From positions 124,001-188,000 of the forward strand of contig JAYRFK010000052.1 of NCBI GenBank assembly GCA_041908445.1: DNA of 64,000 bases. Reading direction: 5' to 3'. Of the stretch, positions 48,921-57,148 are shown one piece after another; position 1 is the stretch's first letter, and each line of letters begins with the position of its first letter. Below the pieces are notes generated by a model. It ran no database searches. It was not told where the DNA came from and was given only the letters and a program-made list of their open reading frames with translations. Source of the DNA: JAEUJM01 sp041908445. GTDB lineage: Bacteria > Actinomycetota > Acidimicrobiia > Acidimicrobiales > DATDAH01. Both the position numbers and the translations under genes were made by a program.

Positions 48921-51209
48921 ATGGCGCGCTTCCAGCCGTTCGAGCCGTTCGAGGGTGAGATCAACCGCACCCACGCCGAGTCCACGCCGTGGTGGCCGAC
49001 CCCGCCCCACCCCGGCGACGACGCCCCGAACGTCGTCGTGATCCTCATCGACGACCTCGGCTACAGCCACTTCGGCTGCTACGGGTCCGACATCGAGACC
49101 CCGAACATCGACCGCCTCGCCGCCGGCGGCCTGCAGTACACGAACTTCCACGTCACCCCGGTGTGCTCCCCCACCCGGGCGGCGCTGCTCACCGGGCGCA
49201 ACCACCACGAGGTGGGCATGCGCTCGATCTCCAACTTCTCGAGCGGCTACCCGCACATGCGGGGCCACATCACCAACCACGCCACGACCATGGCCGAGGT
49301 GCTCCGCGACGAGGGCTACACCACCTTCGCGGTCGGCAAGTGGCACCTGTGCGCCATGGAGAACGCCTCGGCGGCCGGCCCGTACGACCAGTGGCCGTGC
49401 CAGCGGGGCTTCGACCGCTTCTACGGGTTCATGGAGGGCGAGACCGACCAGTTCCACCCCGAGCTCGTCTACGACAACCACATGGTCGAGCCCCCGGCCA
49501 CGCCGGAGGAGGGCTACCACCTCTCCGAAGACCTGGTGGACCACGCCGTGGGCTTCATCCACGACACCAGGTCGATCCGCCCGGACCGACCGTTCTTCCT
49601 CTACCTCGCCTTCGGCGCCACCCACGCCCCCCACCAGGCCCCCGAGTCGTACCTGGAGAAGTACCGGGGCCGGTACGACGAGGGCTGGGACGTCGCCCGC
49701 GAGCGCTGGTTCGCCAAGCAGGTCGAGCGCGGCCTCGTCCCCGAGGGCACCGAGCTCGCGCCCCGCAACCCCGGCGTCGAGCCGTGGGACGAGCTCCCCG
49801 AGGTCCAGCAGCGCCTCGCCGCCCGCCTCCAGGAGGCCTACGCCGCCTTCCTCGACCACACCGACGACCAGATCGGCCGGGTGGTCGACGCCCTCGAGCG
49901 CCTCGGCGAGCTCGACAACACGGTGATCGTCCTCCTGTCCGACAACGGCGCCAGCCAGGAGGGCGGGCCCTTCGGCGTCATGCACGAGATGAAGTTCTTC
50001 AACTTCCTGATCGAGACGCCGGACGAGGCCATCAAACGCATCGACGACATCGGTGGCCCCAACAGCCACGCCAACTACCCGTGGGGCTGGGCCCAGGCCG
50101 GCAACACCCCGTTCAAGTGGTACAAGCAGAACACCCACGAGGGCGGCGTCCACGTGCCGTTCATCGTCCACTGGCCGGCGGGCATCGACGACGCCGGCGG
50201 CGTGCGCGACCAGTTCCACTGGGTGAACGACGTGGCCCCGACCATCTACGAGCTCGCCGGCGTGACCCCGCCCGAGACCTACCGGGGCTACGAGCAGCTG
50301 CCCATCACGGGCACGGCCATGAACTACACGTTCGCCGACGCCGAGGCGCCCTCCCGCAAGGGCGTCCAGTACTCGGAGATGATGGGCCACCGGGCGATCT
50401 ACGCCGACGGCTGGAAGGCGGTGACCCGACACACCACGGGCGTGCCCTTCGACGACGACCCGTGGGAGCTCTACCACTACGCCGAGGACCGCTCGGAGTG
50501 CCACGACCTCGCCGCCGAGCACCCCGAGAAGCTGGCCGAGCTCATCGAGCTGTGGTGGTCGGAGGCCGAGGCCCACAACGTGCTGCCCCTCGACGAGCGC
50601 ACCATCGAGCTCTTCGGCACCCGCTTCCGCGACCAGTCCCCCCACCCGGAGAGCCGGCGCTACACCTACTTCCCGCCGATGACCCCGCTGCCCGCCCAGG
50701 TGGCGGCCGCCATCGGCGGGCGCAGCTGGGACCTCGACGCCACCATCGACCGGCCCGAGGGCGCCGGCGGTGTGCTCTACGCCTCCGGCACGGCCAACTC
50801 CGGCCTCTCGCTGTTCGTCCAGGACGACCACCTGGTGTTCGACTACAACTGCTTCGGCGACCACCAGATCGTCACCTCGGACGTGGCCGTCCCCACCGGC
50901 CGCTCGGTGGTGGGCGTGCGCTTCCGCCGCGACGGCGACACCGCGGTCGCCACCGTCGTGGTCGACGGCACCGAGGCGGGCTCGGTCGACATCCCGTTCG
51001 CCATGCGCATCATGAGCAGCGTGGGCCCGAGCGTCGGGTACGACCACGGGTCGCCCGTGAGCCGCAGCTACGACCACGAGTTCGCCTTCGAGGGCACCCT
51101 CGAGCGGGTCGACATCGCCCTGGTGGCGCCCGGCGCCGCGTCGGCGGCGACGGCCGAAGCCGCGGCAGAGGCCGAAGCGGACCAGCGCTCGACCATGTCC
51201 CGCCAGTGA
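48921..51209 (+). CDS. arylsulfatase (type I, formylglycine-dependent)
   Basis: A 762-residue sulfatase that removes sulfate from an ester. VVILIDDLGYSHFGCYGSDIETPNIDRLA gives the calcium-binding aspartates. The formylglycine site is VCSPTRAALLTGRN (C82). VGKWHL and LLSDNGASQEGG complete the active site. The C-terminal ~150 residues form a beta-rich lectin-like domain (LFVQDDHLVFDYNCFGDHQIV). No signal peptide, so it is cytosolic or processed later. The maturase that makes formylglycine is not in the window. A DsbA-like gene starts inside its stop codon as GTGA. Confidence 0.92.
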   Translation: MARFQPFEPFEGEINRTHAESTPWWPTPPHPGDDAPNVVVILIDDLGYSHFGCYGSDIETPNIDRLAAGGLQYTNFHVTPVCSPTRAALLTGRNHHEVGMRSISNFSSGYPHMRGHITNHATTMAEVLRDEGYTTFAVGKWHLCAMENASAAGPYDQWPCQRGFDRFYGFMEGETDQFHPELVYDNHMVEPPATPEEGYHLSEDLVDHAVGFIHDTRSIRPDRPFFLYLAFGATHAPHQAPESYLEKYRGRYDEGWDVARERWFAKQVERGLVPEGTELAPRNPGVEPWDELPEVQQRLAARLQEAYAAFLDHTDDQIGRVVDALERLGELDNTVIVLLSDNGASQEGGPFGVMHEMKFFNFLIETPDEAIKRIDDIGGPNSHANYPWGWAQAGNTPFKWYKQNTHEGGVHVPFIVHWPAGIDDAGGVRDQFHWVNDVAPTIYELAGVTPPETYRGYEQLPITGTAMNYTFADAEAPSRKGVQYSEMMGHRAIYADGWKAVTRHTTGVPFDDDPWELYHYAEDRSECHDLAAEHPEKLAELIELWWSEAEAHNVLPLDERTIELFGTRFRDQSPHPESRRYTYFPPMTPLPAQVAAAIGGRSWDLDATIDRPEGAGGVLYASGTANSGLSLFVQDDHLVFDYNCFGDHQIVTSDVAVPTGRSVVGVRFRRDGDTAVATVVVDGTEAGSVDIPFAMRIMSSVGPSVGYDHGSPVSRSYDHEFAFEGTLERVDIALVAPGAASAATAEAAAEAEADQRSTMSRQ

Positions 51210-51931
51210 GCGACCCGAGCTCGATCGGCGCCACGGGCGGGCCCGTGGGCGGCGCCCCCGACCGGCCGAGCCGGGTCGGGTTCCACTTCGACATCATGTG
51301 CCCGTACGCCTACCAGACCTCCCTCTGGATGCGCGACGTGCGCGACCAGCTCAGCCTGACGGTGGACTGGCGCTTCTTCAGCCTGGAGGACATCAACCGC
51401 GAAGAGGGCAAGAAGCACCCGTGGGAGCGGCCCTGGTCGTACGGCTGGTCGATGATGCGCATCGGCGCGCTGCTGCGCCGGACGGACATGGACCTGCTCG
51501 ACCGGTGGTACCTCGCCGCCGGCACCGCGCTGCACGTGGACGGGCGCAAGCCCCACCGGCCCGAGGTCGCCGAAGCCCTGCTCGGCGAGCTGGGCCTCGA
51601 CCCCGGCCTGGTGCAGCAGGCCATCGACGACCCCACGACCCACGACGAGGTCATGGCCGACTACCGCTTCGTCACCGAGCGCGGCGGCTGGGGCGTGCCG
51701 ACGCTGGTGTTCGACGACGACCAGACGATCTTCGGCCCCGTGCTGATCGACCCGCCGACCGGCGCCGCCGCCGTCCGCCTCTGGGACCTGGTGCTCGGCT
51801 GGCTCGAATTCCCCCACCTCTACGAGGTGCAGCGCCCCAAGCGCCGCGAGGACATCGCCGCCATCGCCGCGGCCTTCCGGCCCTACCTCGAGGCCCGCGA
51901 CTGGATCAGCATCCAGAAGGAGACACCCTGA
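51206..51931 (+). CDS. DsbA family thioredoxin-fold oxidoreductase
   Basis: A 241-residue DsbA-fold protein without a signal peptide. The active-site region is GFHFDIMCPYAYQTS, giving CPYA with a single cysteine in place of CxxC. The cis-proline is in GGWGVPTLVFDDD. This resembles HCCA-isomerase or mycothiol-linked DsbA relatives. The GTG start overlaps the arylsulfatase stop and its own stop overlaps the next ATG (TGATG). Its neighbour is a mycothiol-type isomerase family protein, so a small-thiol cofactor is likely. Confidence 0.82.
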   Translation: MSDPSSIGATGGPVGGAPDRPSRVGFHFDIMCPYAYQTSLWMRDVRDQLSLTVDWRFFSLEDINREEGKKHPWERPWSYGWSMMRIGALLRRTDMDLLDRWYLAAGTALHVDGRKPHRPEVAEALLGELGLDPGLVQQAIDDPTTHDEVMADYRFVTERGGWGVPTLVFDDDQTIFGPVLIDPPTGAAAVRLWDLVLGWLEFPHLYEVQRPKRREDIAAIAAAFRPYLEARDWISIQKETP

Positions 51932-52752
51932 TGGCCACCATCATCGACCGCGACCTCGCCGTCCGCCTCCTCACCGAGGAGTTCGCCGCCCTCGACGAGC
52001 TCTACTCGGGCCTCACGGACGACCAGTGGGCGCTCGCCACGACGCTCCCCGGCTGGTCGGTCCGCGACCAGCTCACCCACCTGCTCGGCACCGAGGCCTC
52101 GCTGCTCGGCGAGCCGATGCCGAACGTCGACGTCTCGGGGTACGACCACCTGCGCAACCCGATCGCCCAGGCCAACGAGGCGTGGGTCGAGAGCCTGCGC
52201 GCCACCGCCCCCGCCGACGTGCTCGCCCGGTGGCGGGACGTGACCGGGCGCCGGCTCGAGGCGCTCGGCGCCATGACCCAGGCGGACTTCGACGCCCCGT
52301 CGTGGACGCCCGCCGGGCCCGACGAGACCTACGGCCGCTTCATGCGGATCCGCCACTACGACTGCTTCGTGCACGAGCACGACGCCCGCGCCGCGGTGGG
52401 CGCGCCCGACCGGGACGACCCCGACCACGTCGCCTCGGCGGTCGACGAGGTCGCCACCGGCCTGGGCTACATCGTCGGCCGCAAGGCGGCCCTGCCCGTC
52501 GGGGCACGGGTCCGCATCGATCTCACGGGCGCCGTGGGCCGCACCTACCTGGTCGAGATCCCCGAGCGGGCCCAGGTGGTCGACGAGCTCTCGGGCGACC
52601 CGACCGTGGCGCTGTCGATGCCCGTGATGCTCTGGCTGCGCCTCACCGCCGGGCGCGAGGATGCGACGCCCCACCTCGGCGGCGACATCGTCCTCGGCGG
52701 CGACGAGGACCTGGCCCGCCAGCTCGCCACCCACCTCGCCTTCACGATCTGA
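51931..52752 (+). CDS. maleylpyruvate isomerase (mycothiol-dependent) / DinB-superfamily protein
   Basis: A 273-residue DinB-fold protein of the TIGR03083-like group. ALDELYSGLTDDQWALATTLPGWSVRDQLTHLLGTEA and HYDCFVHEHDARAA supply the three histidines of the metal site. The C-terminal domain (VRIDLTGAVGRTYLVEI, PVMLWLRLTAGRED) is SCP2-like. Such proteins bind mycothiol and catalyse isomerase or transferase reactions. ATG at 51931 overlaps the previous TGA. It is third in the arylsulfatase operon. Confidence 0.82.
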   Translation: MATIIDRDLAVRLLTEEFAALDELYSGLTDDQWALATTLPGWSVRDQLTHLLGTEASLLGEPMPNVDVSGYDHLRNPIAQANEAWVESLRATAPADVLARWRDVTGRRLEALGAMTQADFDAPSWTPAGPDETYGRFMRIRHYDCFVHEHDARAAVGAPDRDDPDHVASAVDEVATGLGYIVGRKAALPVGARVRIDLTGAVGRTYLVEIPERAQVVDELSGDPTVALSMPVMLWLRLTAGREDATPHLGGDIVLGGDEDLARQLATHLAFTI

Positions 52753-52763
52753 GCCCACGACCG

Positions 52764-53387
52764 GTGCCCCCCGCCTCGACCCCTGCGAGCGCCGCCACCG
52801 CCGAGCCGGCGGTCGACGGGCGCACCGCTCGCCGCGACCGCAACCGCGACGCGGTGCTGGACGCGGTGATCGAGCTGTTCACCGAGGGCCACGTGGGCCT
52901 GGTCGCCGCCGACGTGGCCGAGCGCTCGGGGGTGTCGCTGCGCTCGGTGTACCGCTACTTCGACGACCTCGAGGCGCTCGCCCGGGCCGCCATCGCCCGC
53001 CAGATGGAGCGCTTCGGCCCAGTCGCCGAGATCGACCACCTCGGCGAGGGCCCCCTCGACGACCGCATCGAGCGCATCGTCGACAGCCGCCTCCGGCTCT
53101 TCGAGGCCATCGGCGCCACCCGCCGGGCCGCGATCCAGCGGGCGCCGTCCAACCCGCTGCTCGCCGAGCAGCTCGAGCGCACCCGGGTGGCGCTGGCCGA
53201 GCAGACCGAGGCGATGTTCGCCCCCGAGCTCGCCGCGCTCGCCGCCGCCGACCGCCGCGACGTGGCGCCGGCGCTCGACCTGCTGCTCGGCTTCGAGTCG
53301 ATCGACCAGCTGCGCCGCGCCCAGGGCCTCGACGAGACCCAGACCCGCGGCGTCCTGCGCACCGCCCTCACCCGCCTCCTCGCCTAG
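52764..53387 (+). CDS. TetR family transcriptional regulator
   Basis: A 207-residue regulator ending the arylsulfatase operon. RRDRNRDAVLDAVIELFTEGHVGLVAADVAERSGVSLRSVYRYFDDLEAL is the helix-turn-helix region (about residues 25-75). The ligand domain is Ala/Leu-rich. The GTG start at 52764 is 11 bp after the previous stop. Its likely target is its own operon or the divergent-facing sulfatase genes further on; no clear operator was found before 48921. Confidence 0.85.
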   Translation: MPPASTPASAATAEPAVDGRTARRDRNRDAVLDAVIELFTEGHVGLVAADVAERSGVSLRSVYRYFDDLEALARAAIARQMERFGPVAEIDHLGEGPLDDRIERIVDSRLRLFEAIGATRRAAIQRAPSNPLLAEQLERTRVALAEQTEAMFAPELAALAAADRRDVAPALDLLLGFESIDQLRRAQGLDETQTRGVLRTALTRLLA

Positions 53388-53410
53388 CCCCAACCCTCGT
53401 TCTGGGTCGG

Positions 53411-56056
53411 TCAGGGGGCGCCGGCGGCGACGAGGGCCATCATCTCGCGGGCGACCATGGGGCCCGCGTTCTGGTTCTGGCCGGTGACGAGGTTGCCGTC
53501 GACCACCCAGTGGTTGGCGAAGGGGTCGCGGAAGCGGTGCGCGGCCTCGAAGTCGGCGCCCATGGCCCGCAGCTCGGTCTCGGGGTGGTGCGGGGTCGAG
53601 TCGATGCCGAGCTCGTGCACCTGCTTGTCGGTCACCGCGGTGACCTTGCGGCCCTCGACCAGCGGGCGGCCGTCGGTGGCCTTGGCGTTGCGCAGCCCGA
53701 GCGGCCCGTGGCACACGCCGCCGATCACCTTGCCGGCGGCGTTGGCCTCGGTGACCGCCTCGGCGAGGTCGTCCGAGAAGCCGAAGTCGAACGCCGCCCC
53801 CCACCCGCCGGCGAGGTACACGAGGTCGTAGTCGGTGACGTCGACGTCGCCGATGGCGAGCGAGTCGGTGACCTTGGCCCGCAGGGTGTCGTCGGCGAGG
53901 AACCGGTCGTCGGCGGGGCTGCGTAGCACGGGCTTGAGCGACAGCGGGTCGACGGGGATCGTGCCGCCCCGGGGGCTGGCCACGTCCACGGCCATGCCGG
54001 CGTCGAGGAAGGCGTAGTAGGGCACGGTCATCTCGGAGGCGTACACGCCGGTGGGCTTGCCCACGTCGAGCACGCCGTGGTTGGTGCAGACGACGAGGGC
54101 GCGGCGGCCGGCCAGGTCCAGGTGGGGGTCGGGCGCGACCTCGTCCTCGGGGTGCATGCCCAGCTTCTGGATGCCCTTGCGCAGCAGGCGCGCCGGCAGC
54201 GGCGGGCGCTTGGTGGCGTGGGCGGCGCTGGTCGCGTAGGGCCACGGCACGTTGCGCTCGGGCACCGACCGGGCCCGTTCGTCGGCGAGCCGGGCCGTCA
54301 GGTGGGCGAGCACCGCGGCCGCGGCCGGGTCCTTGGCCCGGTTCTCGGCCTCGATCGGGTCGGCCTCGAGGTCGTAGAGCTCCCACTCGTCGGCGAGCGG
54401 CTGGTCCCGGTGGGTGTGGCCCCCGGGCCCGGTGGCCGCCAGGTGGCGCAGGCCGGGCTCGGTCCAGGTGGCCGGGTCGTCGAAGGTACGGACCACCTTC
54501 CAGAGGTGGCCGGCCCCGCCCGCGGCGGCGTCCTCGGGCACGCGGGCGACGAGGCCCTCGAAGTTCGACGCCACGTGGGCGGGCAGGGTGATCCGCAGGG
54601 GCAGCGGCGGGTGCTCGTCGAGGCCCAGCCGCCGGGCCAGGCCGGACGCGCCCGAGTCACCCTCGAGCACGTTGTCCCGGGTGAGCAGGTAGGCGGCCCG
54701 GTCGGCGAAGGCCGCGCCCGCGTCGCCGTCGCCGTCGACCAGCGGCAGCAGGTCGCGCCCGGGGAGCGGGTGGAGCTCGGTGAACGCCGGGCGCAGGACC
54801 TCGGCGGTGTCGGCCTCGTCGATGCCCGCGGCGGCGAGCAGCGTCGGGACCAGGTCGACGTGGGAGGTGGGCACGTCGTCGACGACCCGCGCCGTCGTCG
54901 CCTGCGCCCCGACGCGCACGACCGTGAACGGCACCCGCGTCGACTCGTCGTAGAGCTGGAACCACTTCTGGTGCAGTCCCCCGTGGGCGCCGAGCAGGTC
55001 ACCGTGGTCGGCGCTGCGCACGAGGACGGCGTCGGCCGAGCCGCCCTCGGTGACCGCCCGCCGCACCCGGTCGAGCGGGCCGTCGCCCTCGGCGTGCAGG
55101 CGGTAGTAGAGGTCGCGGTAGTCCTGCTGGCCGCTCGTGTACATCCGCTCGACCGCGGGCGCCGGCCCGTAGCCCGAGTAGTACGCCGCCCGGTAGGCGA
55201 CCTGGGCCGCGGGCTTGGTGCGCAGGTCCTCGTCGGCGGTCGGCGGGGCGGGCACCGGCGGCGGGTCGAGCGGCGAGGGCGAGATCGGGCTGCGCCGCCG
55301 CCAGGCGGGGAACAGCACGATGTCGTGCGGGTTCACGAAGCTCGCCACCAGCAGGAACGGCTTCAGGGCCTCGGCGTCACCGGCCCGACGGCGGGCATAG
55401 CGGTCCTCGAGCCAGGCGACCACGCGGTCGGCGATGAGCGGGTCGCGGCGCACGCCGCAGTCGGCCACGCCGGCGCCGTGCGGCTCGGGGCCGACCCAGC
55501 CCGAGAAGCCGAAGGGGTCGAGGGGGTCGGCGTCGAGGTAGGCCCGCACGCCCTCGGGGATCGGCTCGCCGGCATCGGTGTTGGTGGCGATGCGCTCGCC
55601 GTCCCCGTCGAACAGGTCGGCGTGGCTGATGTGCCACTTCCCGTCGTAGTGGGTGTCGTAGCCGGCGGCGCGGAACCAGTGCCCGAGGGTCGGGACCTCG
55701 CCCTCGCGCAGCCAGCGCATGCGCGAGTCGTCGGCCTGCTTGCCCAGGCCGTCGGTCTGGGTGACGCCGTGGACGTCGGGGTACTGACCCGTGAAGAGCG
55801 TGGGCCGGCTCGGCACGCAGGCCAGCGACCCGGTGTAGTGGCGGCGGAAGCTCACCCCGTGCTCGTCGAACCAGCGCCGGCCGGCCAGGGCCTCGTCCCG
55901 CCAGGCCAGGAGCTCGGGTGACTCGTAGGGCGGGACCGCCCGCTCCTCGTCGGTGAGGATGACGACGACGTCGGGGCGCCCGTCGGCGGCGCCCACGGGG
56001 CCGGGGGCCGTGCCGTTGGTGGTCGCGGTGCCGTTGCCGCCTGCGTGCTCGCTCAT
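53411..56056 (-). CDS. sulfatase fused to a DJ-1/PfpI domain
   Basis: A single 881-residue open frame. Residues about 28-620 are a type I sulfatase: VVVILTDEERA, formylglycine site LACVPSRPTLFTGQ (C80, CxPSR), DGKWHISHAD, SFVNPHDIV and SADHGDLLGAHGGLHQKW. From about residue 650 to 881 is a complete DJ-1/PfpI (Hsp31-like) domain: RALVVCTNHGVLD, GVYASEMTVPYYAF, DYDLVYLAGGWGA and the nucleophile in GGVCHGPLGL (C~782). There is no stop or frameshift between them. The ATG (56054-56056) overlaps the SRPBCC gene stop. I know sulfatases and DJ-1 proteins separately, not this fusion. Confidence 0.88.
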   Translation of the reverse strand: MSEHAGGNGTATTNGTAPGPVGAADGRPDVVVILTDEERAVPPYESPELLAWRDEALAGRRWFDEHGVSFRRHYTGSLACVPSRPTLFTGQYPDVHGVTQTDGLGKQADDSRMRWLREGEVPTLGHWFRAAGYDTHYDGKWHISHADLFDGDGERIATNTDAGEPIPEGVRAYLDADPLDPFGFSGWVGPEPHGAGVADCGVRRDPLIADRVVAWLEDRYARRRAGDAEALKPFLLVASFVNPHDIVLFPAWRRRSPISPSPLDPPPVPAPPTADEDLRTKPAAQVAYRAAYYSGYGPAPAVERMYTSGQQDYRDLYYRLHAEGDGPLDRVRRAVTEGGSADAVLVRSADHGDLLGAHGGLHQKWFQLYDESTRVPFTVVRVGAQATTARVVDDVPTSHVDLVPTLLAAAGIDEADTAEVLRPAFTELHPLPGRDLLPLVDGDGDAGAAFADRAAYLLTRDNVLEGDSGASGLARRLGLDEHPPLPLRITLPAHVASNFEGLVARVPEDAAAGGAGHLWKVVRTFDDPATWTEPGLRHLAATGPGGHTHRDQPLADEWELYDLEADPIEAENRAKDPAAAAVLAHLTARLADERARSVPERNVPWPYATSAAHATKRPPLPARLLRKGIQKLGMHPEDEVAPDPHLDLAGRRALVVCTNHGVLDVGKPTGVYASEMTVPYYAFLDAGMAVDVASPRGGTIPVDPLSLKPVLRSPADDRFLADDTLRAKVTDSLAIGDVDVTDYDLVYLAGGWGAAFDFGFSDDLAEAVTEANAAGKVIGGVCHGPLGLRNAKATDGRPLVEGRKVTAVTDKQVHELGIDSTPHHPETELRAMGADFEAAHRFRDPFANHWVVDGNLVTGQNQNAGPMVAREMMALVAAGAP

Positions 56057-56523
56057 GCGTCGGCCCTCCCGGGGGCGGTGTGGTCGTGGGCGGCGAGGCC
56101 CTGCACGAGGTCGTCGGCGGCCTTGCCGAGGACCCGCCCGAGGATGCGCTGGCCGATGCGGCCCCGCGGCCCACCGAGGGGCTCGATGGTCGTGGTGAAG
56201 GTCACCGCGGTGGCGCCGGCGTCACCGGCCGCGGCGGCGAGGTCCCAGCGGTTGGTCACCGTGCGGGCCAGTGGCGGCAGGCCGTCCAGGGTGTAGGCGA
56301 GCGTGCTGGGCGCCTCCCAGACCGTGACCGTCTCGATGAGCACGATCCGGCCCGCCTGCACCCGCCGGGCGGTCCCGACCCCCTCGGTCGCCTCGGTGGT
56401 CGACGACGAGTGGTCGACGTTGCCGGCCCACTCGCTGATGGCGTCGAAGTCGGCCAACGTGGCCCAGACCGCTTCGGGGGGCGCGCCGATGGTGGCGACC
56501 CGCTGCAGGGACACGTCGTTCAT
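56053..56523 (-). CDS. SRPBCC family protein (START-like)
   Basis: A 156-residue polyketide-cyclase/dehydrase-like helix-grip protein: VATIGAPPEAVWATLADFDAISEWAGNVDH is the typical opening, RIVLIETVTVWEAPSTLAYTLDG the middle, and the C-terminal helix reads GQRILGRVLGKAADDLVQGL. It should bind a hydrophobic ligand. The ATG (56521-56523) has a TAGCCT box 7 nt upstream. Its stop overlaps the start of the sulfatase-DJ-1 fusion, so the two are co-transcribed. Confidence 0.82.
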   Translation of the reverse strand: MNDVSLQRVATIGAPPEAVWATLADFDAISEWAGNVDHSSSTTEATEGVGTARRVQAGRIVLIETVTVWEAPSTLAYTLDGLPPLARTVTNRWDLAAAAGDAGATAVTFTTTIEPLGGPRGRIGQRILGRVLGKAADDLVQGLAAHDHTAPGRADA

Positions 56524-56604
56524 GTGGCACAGGCTACGCCACAACTGTCGGGGATGGCCCGGGGCCTCGCCGAGCCGTCCCTCGGGGCCGGCGCCGGGCG
56601 CCGG

Positions 56605-57024
56605 TCAGTCGGGCTGGGTCACCCGCCGGCCGGTGATGGCGGTCGCGGTGATGGTGAGCCAGTTGTCCTTCTCGCCCGCCGCCCACGGGCGCAGCGGCAG
56701 ATTGGCCAGGCGGTTCCGGTGCGCCTCGCTGACGACCTCCTCGGCCCGGCCGGTGACGAGCACGCTCCAGCCCTCGTGGCGCTCGATGTCGAACTCGTCG
56801 ATCTCGAACGCCACAGACATCTCGCGCACCGCGGCGTCGAACTTGGTGCCGGGCGCCGTGCGGAAGACCACCGCCTCGCCGTCCATGGCGTAGTTCACCG
56901 GGAAGATGAGCGGGCGGGCAGCCGAGACCACCGCCAGGCGGCCCACCTGCTGGCCCCGCAGGCGGACGAGGCACTCCTCCCGGCTCAGTCGCTCCAGCCC
57001 CGTGCGGTCGTCGATGAGCTGCAT
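56605..57024 (-). CDS. pyridoxamine 5'-phosphate oxidase-like (split barrel flavin) protein
   Basis: A 139-residue split-barrel protein. CLVRLRGQQVGRLAVVSAARPLIFPVNYAMDGEAVVFRT is the usual first half of the Pyridox_ox_2-like family. WSVLVTGRAEEV and a C-terminal TATAITGRRV follow. Members bind FMN or F420 and reduce small molecules. The ATG at 57022-57024 is used. It lies alone between the SRPBCC gene and a secreted protein gene. Confidence 0.8.
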   Translation of the reverse strand: MQLIDDRTGLERLSREECLVRLRGQQVGRLAVVSAARPLIFPVNYAMDGEAVVFRTAPGTKFDAAVREMSVAFEIDEFDIERHEGWSVLVTGRAEEVVSEAHRNRLANLPLRPWAAGEKDNWLTITATAITGRRVTQPD

Positions 57025-57148
57025 GGCGCGATCGTGGTCGCGATGGCCGGGCCCGGCCAGGGTCGTTGGTCCCGAGCGGGACCACCCACCCGGGGTGACC
57101 GCTGCGGGCGCGGTCCGGCGCCAGCCGTCGGGCGTCGGGCGTCGGGCG

